Origin: an uncultured Prevotellaceae bacterium | GTDB lineage: Bacteria; Bacteroidota; Bacteroidia; Bacteroidales; Muribaculaceae | NCBI GenBank assembly: GCA_946406035.1 | Contig: CAMJJG010000018.1 | Coordinates: 1 to 45,163 of the forward strand | Reading direction: 5' to 3' | DNA length: 45,163 nucleotides | Shown here: in pieces, positions 34,188 to 41,964 of the stretch | How positions within the stretch are numbered: the first letter of the stretch is position 1 | Layout: each line of letters starts with the position of its first letter | Notes under the pieces: model-generated | What the model was told of the DNA's origin: nothing | Database searches by the model: none | Seen by the model: the letters and a program-made list of their open reading frames with translations, nothing else | Program-made: the position numbers and the translations under genes

Positions 34188-35393
34188 TTAATCAATACAA
34201 TCTTCAATTCCTTTGAAACCGTAAACAGGCGGAATACCACTTTTCAAAGGTAATGATAGGTCTGGACTATCAATTAACAACTTATTATTAGCGATAATCT
34301 TCTCGCCTCGAACTTGTTGAGCCCAAGCAAGGATCTCGTCTATCGTGGGGGTTTCTATATCAAGCTGCTCTGCCATCCATTTAGCAATACAATTCCCATA
34401 ATAGATATCATCCAAGAAAAACCGATGATTGCGGTCAACTTCCCATAGTCCATCAGCATTCTGGACAACAGGAGTTCCGATAGAGGTTAAAGTCTGGGAC
34501 GTAACAAATGATTCTCGAATATCAGTATTGTGCGACTGATATGAGAAGCGCTCCAATGCCAAATAATCAAGCATATATTTAAAGTCCTTCTCGGGATACA
34601 TTGCCTTTATCGCATTCCTGACTTTGGTATAGTCCTTATCTAAATCGGCAAGTAATTTTGCAGAAAGGTCATCATAATCACGATAAAACCAAGGAACGTC
34701 TTCTTTATTCTGCCATGTTTTCCCATATACCTTGTACAAGCCTAGACAGCGCGAAGTGTGAATGATTTGATTATCAACTGATAACGTTAATGAGAGGAAA
34801 TCATCACTCTGCTCAACCTTTCCTTTTCCAAACCACTTGAAACAGATATTTTCAAACAATTCACCATTAATCTGCTCAAAGTAATCATGAGGATATACTG
34901 CCGCATAATTAGCAGCTTTGCAGCCGTATGTCACACCTTTTTTACCATAATCAATGATTCGGCAAATCCAAGGAATTAATCCAAAAGCAAATGTCACAAT
35001 ATTGTCTAACTCATACTTTGCCTTCACCTCATTTACCATCCAATTCCAGCCTCCCTGGCCATAAACCGTACCAATGAAAACTGTTTTTTCTTTGTTGATA
35101 AATGGAGCTATTTCATGCAGAGCCACTCGATACCTATACACTGGCATACAAAAAACGACATAGTCTGCATCAGGAAATAATTCTGAGGGATCGCTTGATG
35201 CTTTTTTCAACTCACCAGAATATGAGCCAAGCACTTTGCCTGACGGATCATGCCATTCAAGTTCTATACAATGATTCCACTCTCCAGGACGAGACGTGTA
35301 TATTGAAACATCAAAGTTTGAGCCCTTTAATAAGGGGATTAATGTGTGAGCACTACTACCACCCCCACAAATTACAAGTTGTTTCTTCTCCAT
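34188..35393 (-). CDS. Opine (octopine/nopaline) dehydrogenase-like NAD(P)-dependent oxidoreductase
   Basis: The 401-residue protein opens with a Rossmann nucleotide-binding loop (KKQLVICGGGSSAHTLIPLL) and continues with DADYVVFCMPVYRYR and KTVFIGTVYGQGGW, the layout of the N-terminal 6-phosphogluconate/opine-dehydrogenase-like domain. A helical C-terminal half (about residues 190-360, including ALERFSYQSHNTDIRESF) matches the octopine/nopaline dehydrogenase type (PF02317-like). These enzymes reductively couple an amino acid amine with a 2-oxo acid. As first gene of the leftward polysaccharide cluster it may make an N-carboxyalkyl amino acid for the glycan, which is an inference. The family call rests on layout rather than catalytic residues. 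Confidence 0.72.
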   Translation of the reverse strand: MEKKQLVICGGGSSAHTLIPLLKGSNFDVSIYTSRPGEWNHCIELEWHDPSGKVLGSYSGELKKASSDPSELFPDADYVVFCMPVYRYRVALHEIAPFINKEKTVFIGTVYGQGGWNWMVNEVKAKYELDNIVTFAFGLIPWICRIIDYGKKGVTYGCKAANYAAVYPHDYFEQINGELFENICFKWFGKGKVEQSDDFLSLTLSVDNQIIHTSRCLGLYKVYGKTWQNKEDVPWFYRDYDDLSAKLLADLDKDYTKVRNAIKAMYPEKDFKYMLDYLALERFSYQSHNTDIRESFVTSQTLTSIGTPVVQNADGLWEVDRNHRFFLDDIYYGNCIAKWMAEQLDIETPTIDEILAWAQQVRGEKIIANNKLLIDSPDLSLPLKSGIPPVYGFKGIEDCID

Positions 35394-35574
35394 GCACTAA
35401 TATTTATGAAACACTCAATACTTGATAAAAAAGACTAAGCTCCAAGTATTAGATTATTACTTCAGTTTATTAAGACACATTTAACTAGCCTAATTAAATC
35501 AATTTAAAAAACATTCGATTCAATGACGATGAAGTCTTCAATTTAACCCAGTTGGCTATCAATCAGTTTTTATA

Positions 35575-35582
35575 CAAAACTA
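35575..35582 (-). promoter_or_regulatory. Candidate -7 box for the leftward AT-rich polysaccharide cluster
   Basis: The minus strand reads TAGTTTTG (TAnnTTTG), about 180 bases upstream of the opine-dehydrogenase-like start. A long leader would result. No -33 TTG is visible at standard spacing, so support is moderate. Confidence 0.4.
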
Positions 35583-35838
35583 TATATAAAAGGGGTCACC
35601 GGGGCCGTGGGGCGGCGGTGGACGGGTGGAGAGTAGGTAATGCTGGGGACACTATCGCAGTAGTCATTGTCAGCTGGTACCTGTTATGTGTTGTTGATGA
35701 GGCGACTGGCGGGATTGCGGAACCGCGTGCATCGGCTCATAATGTTGCAAAATTAGGGATTTTTCCAGAAGTGTGCAAATGTTTGGTATTTTTTTGGCAA
35801 AAAGTTAGCGGCTGGCAGGGCGAATGGGAAATAATGCG

Positions 35839-35846
35839 TACCTTTG
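35839..35846 (+). promoter_or_regulatory. Bacteroidetes -7 box for the MATE exporter gene
   Basis: TACCTTTG matches TAnnTTTG, 30 bases ahead of the chosen ATG at 35876. Its place inside the longer open frame argues that codons before 35876 are not translated. Confidence 0.55.
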
Positions 35847-35875
35847 CTGCACTTTTTGCATCTAGGGTAGATATT

Positions 35876-37225
35876 ATGAGAGACAACAAGGAGGCGACAT
35901 TGGCCCTGGGCACCCAGCCGGTGGGCCGACTGCTGTGGCAGTACGCGCTACCGGGCGTGATAGCGATGACAGCGTCGTCGCTGTACAACATGGTTGACAG
36001 CATCTTCATCGGGCACGGCGTGGGCGCGATGGCGCTTGCTGCGCTGGGCATCTCGTTCCCGTTGATGAACATCGGCGGAGCCTTTGGCGCTGCTGTGGGC
36101 GTGGGCGGCGCGACGCTGATGTCGCTGCGCCTGGGCCAGCGCGAGTATGCCAAGGCTAACCATGTACTTGGCAACATGGTAGCACTGAACATCATCACGG
36201 GCCTGATGGTGGGCTTGCTGGGCATCGTGTTCCTGGACCCGATATTGTTGTTCTTTGGTGCGAGCGAGCAGACGCTACCCCACGCCCACGAGTACATGCT
36301 CATCATCCTGGCGGGCAACGTGGTAACCCATCTTTATCTGGGCCTGAACGCGGCGTTGCGCTCGGCCAGCAAGCCGCGGCAGGCGATGATTGCGACCATC
36401 GTGACGGTGGTGCTGAACATCATTCTGGACCCCATCTTCATCTGGCCGCTGCACATGGGCATCAAGGGCGCTGCCATTGCCACGGTGATTGCCCAGGTGG
36501 TTGTGCTGTGCTGGCAGCTGTGGCAGTTCAGCCGTCAGGGCGAGCTGCTGCACCTGGAGTGGCGCTACCTGTTGCCGGCGCGCAATATCGTCAAGGACAT
36601 CGTGAGCATCGGTATCTCGCCGTTTGCGATGAATATCACGGGCTGTATCGTGGCCATATTCACGAACAACGCCCTGTTGGCCAACGGTGGAGACCTGTCG
36701 GTGGGCGCCTATGGCATCGCCAACCGGCTGGGGTTCGTGTGCTTCATGGTCATCATTGGCATTTGCCAGGGCATGCAGCCCATCGCGGGCTACAACTATG
36801 GCGCCCGCGACATGGAGCGCGTCAGGAGCGTGGTGCGCCTGGCCATTACGGCATCGGTTGCGGTGATGACCGTCGGCTGGGTCGTCGGCGAACTGTTTCC
36901 CGAGGCTTGCGCCCGGCTGTTCACCAAGGATCCCGAGCTCATAGCCATCTCGGCGCGCGGCATCCGCATCAACATGCTGGCCTTCCCCGTCATCGGCTAT
37001 CAGGCGACGGTGACCAACTTTTTCCAGACCATCGGCAAGGTGCGCGTCAGCATCTTCATGTCGCTGTCACGCCAACTGCTGTTCCTGCTGCCGATGATGC
37101 TGCTGTTCTCGTCGCTGTGGGGTCTGGACGGCGTGTGGTTCTCGCTGCCAGCCAGCGACTTTGTTGCTTTTGTCGTAGCCGTCATCATCATGCATCGCTT
37201 CAAGCGCCAGCAAGCCGCGGCGTGA
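35876..37225 (+). CDS. MATE-family multidrug/cation efflux transporter
   Basis: The 449-residue membrane protein starts at ATG 35876 (MRDNKEATLALGTQPVGRLL). The frame is open back to 35552, but that part crosses a promoter and shows no homology-like features. The MATE repeat is visible twice: QYALPGVIAMTASSLYNMVDSIFIGHGVG in the first half and the VSIGISPFAMNITGCIVAIFTNNALL region in the second, with 12 hydrophobic segments overall. MATE proteins export cationic drugs or metabolites using Na+ or H+ gradients. Nothing links it functionally to the glycan genes. Confidence 0.93.
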   Translation: MRDNKEATLALGTQPVGRLLWQYALPGVIAMTASSLYNMVDSIFIGHGVGAMALAALGISFPLMNIGGAFGAAVGVGGATLMSLRLGQREYAKANHVLGNMVALNIITGLMVGLLGIVFLDPILLFFGASEQTLPHAHEYMLIILAGNVVTHLYLGLNAALRSASKPRQAMIATIVTVVLNIILDPIFIWPLHMGIKGAAIATVIAQVVVLCWQLWQFSRQGELLHLEWRYLLPARNIVKDIVSIGISPFAMNITGCIVAIFTNNALLANGGDLSVGAYGIANRLGFVCFMVIIGICQGMQPIAGYNYGARDMERVRSVVRLAITASVAVMTVGWVVGELFPEACARLFTKDPELIAISARGIRINMLAFPVIGYQATVTNFFQTIGKVRVSIFMSLSRQLLFLLPMMLLFSSLWGLDGVWFSLPASDFVAFVVAVIIMHRFKRQQAAA

Positions 37226-37434
37226 CACTATCTTCACGCTCTAGTCAGACAACCGGGACAGCCGACACAACCTTTTTTTACAGGAAGGATCGGTGCCAAA
37301 AAGCAAAATGGCCATCGGGTGGAAGCATTAAGCTAAGTCACTCATTGCCAGTGCTGTCGATTTATTAGTGAAACTCAATAAGGTGGGGCGGGAATGTTAA
37401 TGGACTGTTAAAAGCATTTTTCACTCCCACAATG

Positions 37435-37442
37435 CAAAGATA
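37435..37442 (-). promoter_or_regulatory. Orphan leftward -7 box in the MATE-GT2 gap
   Basis: The minus strand reads TATCTTTG, matching TAnnTTTG. No leftward ORF follows it before the MATE gene (a six-codon ORF only), so any transcript would be non-coding or antisense to the MATE 3' end. Confidence 0.3.
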
Positions 37443-37612
37443 GATTGCCAGGAATCTGCCTGCCATGTCAAAAAGCGGCCCTTCGCCCTTTGGGCCAGGC
37501 AACAGGGACAATGGGGAACAACTTTTTATATTATAGGGCAACCGCTCTTGTTGTAATAAACATTATTTTGTAAAAATCGTGGCATTCGTGGTTTTATAAA
37601 AAGTAAAATGAG

Positions 37613-37620
37613 TATTTTTG
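37613..37620 (+). promoter_or_regulatory. Bacteroidetes -7 box for the GT2 gene
   Basis: TATTTTTG matches TAnnTTTG, 28 bases ahead of the GT2 ATG. The -33 region is AT-rich without a clear TTG. Confidence 0.55.
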
Positions 37621-37648
37621 TGGGATAATTGCAAAAGTCAAGATAGAG

Positions 37649-38644
37649 ATGCCTTATTTTTCAGTGATAGTGCCGGTGTATAACCGACGTGACGAGGTTG
37701 AGGACCTGTTGAGGAGCCTCACGCGGCAGACCGACAAGAATTTTGAGATCATTCTGGTGGAGGATGGCTCTACCGACCCGTGTGAAGACATCGCGCTGCG
37801 CTACAGCAGCGAGCTGGACCTGCGCTACTTCTACAAGAGTAACGAGGGTCGCTCGATTGCCCGCAACTATGGCCTGGAGCATGCTACGGGCCAGTATTTT
37901 GTGTTTTTTGACAGCGACTGTGTGATTCCGCCCGAGTATTTCAAGACACTGGGCGACGAGTTGGCCAACAATTATGTGCCGTGCTTTGGCGGCCCCGACG
38001 CGGCGAGCGACGACTTTACCGATGTGCAGAAGGCGATCTCCTTCTCGATGACGTCGCTGCTGACCACGGGCGGCATACGCGGCGGCAAGGTGCAGATGGA
38101 GAAATTTGTGCCGCGCTCGTTCAACATGGGCTACTCTCGCGAGGTGTATGAGCGGGTGGGCGGCTTCCGCGAGATGTTCAGCGAGGACATCGACATGAGC
38201 ACGCGCGTGCGCCAAGCCGGATTCGACATCCGCCTGATACGTCCCGCGTTTGTCTACCACAAGCGCCGCACGAGCCTCAGCAAGTTTGCAAGGCAGACCT
38301 ACGTCTTCGGCATGTCGCGCATTACCCTGAAGCTGCTTTATCCCGACAGCTTGAAACTCGTTCACTGCCTGCCCGCAGTGTTCCTTGTGGGCTGTGTGAC
38401 GTTATTATTGCTCTCGCTGTGGAAGTGGTGGTTTATCCTGCCCATCGTGGTGTATGCCGCGATGCTGTGGATCGCCGCCCTGATGCAAACGCGCAGCTTG
38501 AAGATCGCCTGCCTGGCGGTAGCGTCGAGCTTCACGCAGCTGTGCAGCTATGGCTGGGGATTCATCAAGGCCTACGTCTGGAAAATCCTGCTCAAGCATG
38601 GCCGCGACGTTGAGGAGGAAGTGATGATGAGGAAAGGGAAATAA
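37649..38644 (+). CDS. GT2-family glycosyltransferase with C-terminal membrane segments
   Basis: The 331-residue protein has a GT-A domain: YFSVIVPVYNRRDEVEDLL, EIILVEDGSTD, RSIARNYGLEHATG and YFVFFDSDCVIPP (the DSD metal-binding motif), then FVPRSFNMGYSREVYERVGGF, SEDIDMSTRVRQAG (acceptor-side ED). About two hydrophobic segments lie near residues 240-295, so it is likely membrane-anchored. It is followed by radC after a 55-base gap. It transfers a sugar to a lipid or protein glycan; donor unknown. Confidence 0.9.
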   Translation: MPYFSVIVPVYNRRDEVEDLLRSLTRQTDKNFEIILVEDGSTDPCEDIALRYSSELDLRYFYKSNEGRSIARNYGLEHATGQYFVFFDSDCVIPPEYFKTLGDELANNYVPCFGGPDAASDDFTDVQKAISFSMTSLLTTGGIRGGKVQMEKFVPRSFNMGYSREVYERVGGFREMFSEDIDMSTRVRQAGFDIRLIRPAFVYHKRRTSLSKFARQTYVFGMSRITLKLLYPDSLKLVHCLPAVFLVGCVTLLLLSLWKWWFILPIVVYAAMLWIAALMQTRSLKIACLAVASSFTQLCSYGWGFIKAYVWKILLKHGRDVEEEVMMRKGK

Positions 38645-38699
38645 GTTTTTAGTTAGGAGTTTTCTATCCAGCCAGTTCTGTCCATCCTGTCGATTCATT

Positions 38700-39425
38700 A
38701 TGGAAGATAAAGAGTATAACAAGCTGGTGGGCAGCCGTAACATCAAGGACACGGTGCCAGAGGAGGACCGCCCGCGCGAGAAGGCCAAGAAGCATGGCTT
38801 CGGGGCGCTCTCGACTGCCGAGCTGCTGGCCATTCTGTTGAGGGTGGGCACGCCTGGCGAGTCGGTGGTGGACCTGTGCCAGCGCATCCTGCGCGACAAC
38901 GACGACAAGCTCTACCTCATCGCCCGCAAGGGTATCAACAACCTGGTGAAGAACTATCACGGCATCGGCGAGGTCAAGGCCATCGAAATCCTCGCCGCCC
39001 TGGAGCTGGCACGGCGCTACCAGCAAGAGGAATTCCAGGAGCGCTTCAAGATCACCAGCAGCGAGGATGCCTACAACTACCTGCGCACCCGCATGGAGCA
39101 CCTCGACCACGAGGAAATCATGGTCGTGTTGCTCAACCACGCCAAGCAGGTCGAGGAGTGCGTGCGCATCAGCAGCGGCGGCACGGCCATGACTGTGGCC
39201 GACATCAAGATGATCCTGCGCCCCGCCATCGAGCGCCTGTCATCTGGCATCATTCTGGCCCACAACCACCCCAGCGACAACGCCAAACCCAGCATACAGG
39301 ACGACCGACTGACCGAGCGCGTGCACCAGGCGTGCAAGGTAATGGACATCCAGCTGGTGGACCACATCATCGTGTGCCGCGGTGGCCGCTACTACAGCTA
39401 CAACGACCACGGCCGCTTAATGTAA
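38700..39425 (+). CDS. radC: RadC family JAB/MPN-domain protein
   Basis: The 241-residue protein has an N-terminal helix-hairpin-helix part (VKNYHGIGEVKAIEILAALELARR) and a C-terminal MPN+/JAMM domain with His188, His190 and Asp201 in HNHPSDNAKPSIQDD, and the upstream strands IMVVLLNHAKQVEECVRIS. JAMM domains are zinc-dependent peptidase folds; the historic DNA-repair name RadC is not supported by newer work, and its function is open. In Bacteroidetes a chromosomal RadC is normal. Confidence 0.95.
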   Translation: MEDKEYNKLVGSRNIKDTVPEEDRPREKAKKHGFGALSTAELLAILLRVGTPGESVVDLCQRILRDNDDKLYLIARKGINNLVKNYHGIGEVKAIEILAALELARRYQQEEFQERFKITSSEDAYNYLRTRMEHLDHEEIMVVLLNHAKQVEECVRISSGGTAMTVADIKMILRPAIERLSSGIILAHNHPSDNAKPSIQDDRLTERVHQACKVMDIQLVDHIIVCRGGRYYSYNDHGRLM

Positions 39426-39460
39426 TTCTGCAACTGATTTTCACAAAACTATAATTAAGT

Positions 39461-40378
39461 ATGAAATTCCTGAAGTATCTTTTCCGTATCTTGGTGGGCC
39501 TCTTTGCCATCATCGGCGTGCTGGCTACGATTACGTTTTATTTTTTGATGACTTCCCCAAGGTTCTTTATCAACATTGGGGAAAATGAGATTGTAGCAGC
39601 AGAGGACGATAATGTTGAGTTGCTCAAGCAGTCCTCGTTCAAGGCCGATACAGTTCAGTATCATTTCGCCATAGTTCAAGACTCGGCTCGTGCTCAGGAG
39701 ATAAGGAATTACTTCAAGCTGGATACGCTCTATAGCCCTAATGCAACGACTTGGGAGAAGGCAGTGGCCATCTCTAAATTTGTGGCTACCAATATTCCTC
39801 ACGACCAGCCATTTAATTTCCCTGAACACCCCAACGCTATTGACCTCTGGAAATATTCGCGGGATGTTAATCCCGGCTTTAACTGCCGCATGCACGCCAT
39901 CCTCAACTACGAGTTGCTGCAGGCTGCCGGGCTGACAGCGCGTTTTGTGACCTGCAAGCCGCAGGACAAGAATGACAAGGACTGTCATGTGGTGAACGAG
40001 GTGTGGCTTCCTGAACTGGGCAAGTGGGCATTCATCGACTCGGACATGGACGGGCATTATTGCACCGACCAGAACGGGACACCGCTCAACCTCTTGGAAA
40101 TGCGTGACAAGTATGCCGCTGGTGAGCAGATGCAGATGTATCCGGGCTTCAAGGATGCTTCCACCAAGCACGACTACTACTATTGCTACATGGCCAAAAA
40201 CACTTATTGGTTCTCATCTTGGGAAACACTCCATTACTTCCAGGAGGACCGTGCAGACAAGGATTTTGAACCTGGCCGTTATGTCAACATCGTGCCCGAA
40301 GGCTTCACACCGTTCGGAAGATCGGACGATGAAATCGTCACCACCGACGCCAAGAAGTTCTGGACAAATCCAGAATAA
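39461..40378 (+). CDS. Transglutaminase-like (cysteine protease fold) membrane-anchored protein
   Basis: The 305-residue protein starts with one N-terminal hydrophobic segment (about residues 7-31; FRILVGLFAIIGVLATITFYFLM-type), which anchors it in the inner membrane with the rest outside. A transglutaminase core follows, with the probable triad Cys142 (GFNCRMHA), His176 (CHVVNEVW) and Asp193 (FIDSDMDG). Its substrate and reaction (peptidase, amidase or cross-linking) cannot be read. A 58-base gap separates it from the flavodoxin lipoprotein. The two may be co-transcribed. Confidence 0.85.
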   Translation: MKFLKYLFRILVGLFAIIGVLATITFYFLMTSPRFFINIGENEIVAAEDDNVELLKQSSFKADTVQYHFAIVQDSARAQEIRNYFKLDTLYSPNATTWEKAVAISKFVATNIPHDQPFNFPEHPNAIDLWKYSRDVNPGFNCRMHAILNYELLQAAGLTARFVTCKPQDKNDKDCHVVNEVWLPELGKWAFIDSDMDGHYCTDQNGTPLNLLEMRDKYAAGEQMQMYPGFKDASTKHDYYYCYMAKNTYWFSSWETLHYFQEDRADKDFEPGRYVNIVPEGFTPFGRSDDEIVTTDAKKFWTNPE

Positions 40379-40436
40379 CAATGGTAATCACTACTCTTGG
40401 TACAAATGAATAACCAACTTTATAAATTCTGACAAC

Positions 40437-41285
40437 ATGAGAATAATGAAATTATTGATGCTCGCTGCACTTGCTATGATTGTTGCCACCTCTTGCAGCC
40501 AGAACAGCATGAGGGGCAAAAGAGGAAAGGCTCCCAAGATGCTGGTATTGTACTACTCCCAAACGTCAAACACCAAGGCCGTGGCACAGGAAATTGCCAC
40601 ACGTCTTAAAATTGATATTGAGGAGATTACCCTTGTAGAACCCTATGACACTGCGTTCCAAGCAACGATTGACCGTTGCAAGGCCGACCGCGAGAAAGGC
40701 ATCACTCCCGAAATCAATCCCTTGAAATCGGATATCGCCGATTATGACATCATCTTCCTTGGCTATCCCATCTGGTTCGGGACTTATGCGCCCCCCATTG
40801 CCACCTTGCTTGATAAAATTGACTTGAGCGGCAAGAAGGTTGTGCCGTTCTGCACCTTTGGCAGCGGTGGACTTGAGTCGAGTGGTCAAGACCTGGTTGA
40901 AAGGTTGCCAAATACAGAGATTCTGCCAGGCTATGGTGTGCGTGCCGCACGCATGGACGCCATGCCCAAGGAGGTTGGAGAATTTTTGGCCGCCAGCCTT
41001 TTCTGCGATGGCAAATTTGAGATGCCTTGGGAGTCTCCCGAACTGCATCCCGTGACTGCCGAGGAGGCTGCCATCTTTGACGCCGCAGTTGATGGCTACC
41101 CGATGCTGAACGCCAAGGCCATCACTGCCGCCTCACGCACCATCACCGATGGTACCGAATACCTGTTTACTGCCAAGGATATGCCGCGAGAGGACAAGCC
41201 CGATATGCCGCCCCCCAGCGAGATAAAGGTATATGTATTGGTTGAGAAGGGAAAAGCCCCCGTGTTCACCAAGGTAGTCAGATAA
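40437..41285 (+). CDS. Flavodoxin-like lipoprotein
   Basis: The 282-residue protein has a lipoprotein signal (MRIMKLLMLAALAMIVATSC, lipobox Cys20; ATG at 40446 is an alternative start). The flavodoxin fold follows: MLVLYYSQTSNTKAVAQEIA with the FMN-phosphate loop SQTSNT (residues 41-46), DYDIIFLGYPIWFGTYAPPI for the flavin-flanking loop, and the CTFGSGGLESSGQ strand-loop. A C-terminal extension from about residue 190 has no recognised motif. Bacteroidetes have several such envelope flavodoxins of unknown partner. It precedes a strong terminator. Confidence 0.88.
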   Translation: MRIMKLLMLAALAMIVATSCSQNSMRGKRGKAPKMLVLYYSQTSNTKAVAQEIATRLKIDIEEITLVEPYDTAFQATIDRCKADREKGITPEINPLKSDIADYDIIFLGYPIWFGTYAPPIATLLDKIDLSGKKVVPFCTFGSGGLESSGQDLVERLPNTEILPGYGVRAARMDAMPKEVGEFLAASLFCDGKFEMPWESPELHPVTAEEAAIFDAAVDGYPMLNAKAITAASRTITDGTEYLFTAKDMPREDKPDMPPPSEIKVYVLVEKGKAPVFTKVVR

Positions 41286-41339
41286 AGAGAAAGAGAGTAC
41301 CGCTTAGTATTGCACACTCCCCCTCTAAACTCTAAACTT

Positions 41340-41371
41340 CAAGATTCCAAAGAGAAATCTTTGGAATCTTG
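41340..41371. terminator. Bidirectional terminator hairpin between flavodoxin and Nudix genes
   Basis: CAAGATTCCAAAGA pairs perfectly with TCTTTGGAATCTTG around a GAAA tetraloop, a 14-bp stem. It separates convergent stops at 41285 (+) and 41374 (-). The short T/A flanks on both sides fit a two-way intrinsic terminator. Confidence 0.85.
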
Positions 41372-41373
41372 AA

Positions 41374-41922
41374 TTATTTATGCTCGGCAAGGTAGCGCCA
41401 CAGCGGGGCCGCCATGAGGGCCTGCAACTGGCGGTTCTCGCGAAGCATTGCCTCGACCTGATCGCGTGAGAGCAACAGTACGGCAATGTCCTCGCTGGCA
41501 TCAAGGTGCTGGTCGCTAAGGCGTTCTACGCCCTCGGCAAGGAAGCAATGGGTAATATTGTTGCAGATGCTGGGATTTTGACCCACGGTCATGATTTCGC
41601 GCCACGAACCGCCGCCGTAGCCGGTTTCCTCGAGCAGCTCGCGCCGGGCGGCCTCGATGGGCGCCTCGCCCTGCTCTACCACACCGGCACACAACTCGTC
41701 AAGCACCACGTCCATCGCATGACGGTACTGCCTGACCATGACAAACTCACCCTCGCGGGTAATCGCAATGACGTTGACCCACTCGGGGTACTCCAGCACA
41801 TAGTGCTCGGGGTTGATGCGCCCGTCGGGCAGCTGCACCTTATCGACGCGTGCAGTCAGCCATGGCCGCCGGATGATGTAGCGGCTCTCGAGCGTGGTCC
41901 ATTTCTTGATTTCCTTAGCCAT
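41374..41922 (-). CDS. Nudix hydrolase (ADP-ribose pyrophosphatase-like)
   Basis: The 182-residue protein has a perfect Nudix box: GVVEQGE, then APIEAAR, then RELLEETGY (GX5EX7REUXEEXGU). Strands before it (VVRQYRHAMDVVLDELCAG) and the PDGRINPEHYVLEYPEWVNV start resemble ADP-ribose or nucleotide-sugar pyrophosphatases. It would cleave a nucleoside diphosphate linked to a sugar; the exact substrate is not fixed by sequence. It is transcribed away from the UpxY-gmd-fcl operon. Confidence 0.92.
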   Translation of the reverse strand: MAKEIKKWTTLESRYIIRRPWLTARVDKVQLPDGRINPEHYVLEYPEWVNVIAITREGEFVMVRQYRHAMDVVLDELCAGVVEQGEAPIEAARRELLEETGYGGGSWREIMTVGQNPSICNNITHCFLAEGVERLSDQHLDASEDIAVLLLSRDQVEAMLRENRQLQALMAAPLWRYLAEHK

Positions 41923-41964
41923 AAATCGGTCAATTCATTTTTATATAACGTGGAATCGGGGCAA

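Larger units (their letters stand above)
35394..35875. other. Divergent intergenic region at the AT-rich/GC-rich boundary
   Basis: This 482-base stretch between the opine-dehydrogenase-like gene (-) and the MATE gene (+) holds no supported gene. From 35394 to about 35590 it is very AT-rich with many A/T runs. It changes abruptly at about 35591 to GC-rich sequence (GGGGTCACCGGGGCCG and onward), then becomes mixed. It carries -7 boxes for both flanking genes. The upstream extension of the MATE frame across it is not coding. Confidence 0.6.
37226..37648. other. Intergenic region between MATE and GT2 genes
   Basis: This 423-base gap has no supported protein gene on either strand. It contains T-rich and A-rich tracts near 37273 and 37527, a leftward -7 box at 37435-37442 without a matching gene, and a rightward -7 box for the GT2 gene. 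No hairpin terminator with T-run was found after the MATE stop. Confidence 0.6.

Noticed and set aside
35552..35875. N-terminal extension of the MATE exporter by 108 codons
   Set aside because: It crosses a perfect -7 promoter box and an intergenic composition junction; the family start matches ATG 35876.
36508..37368. A 286-codon plus-strand frame overlapping the second half of the MATE gene
   Set aside because: It is an Arg/His/Gly-rich out-of-frame reading of the MATE gene, and the MATE frame has all its membrane segments.
41506..41964. Long N-terminal extension of the UpxY-type protein
   Set aside because: It runs antisense across the Nudix gene, which has a perfect Nudix box on the other strand, so the extension is not coding.
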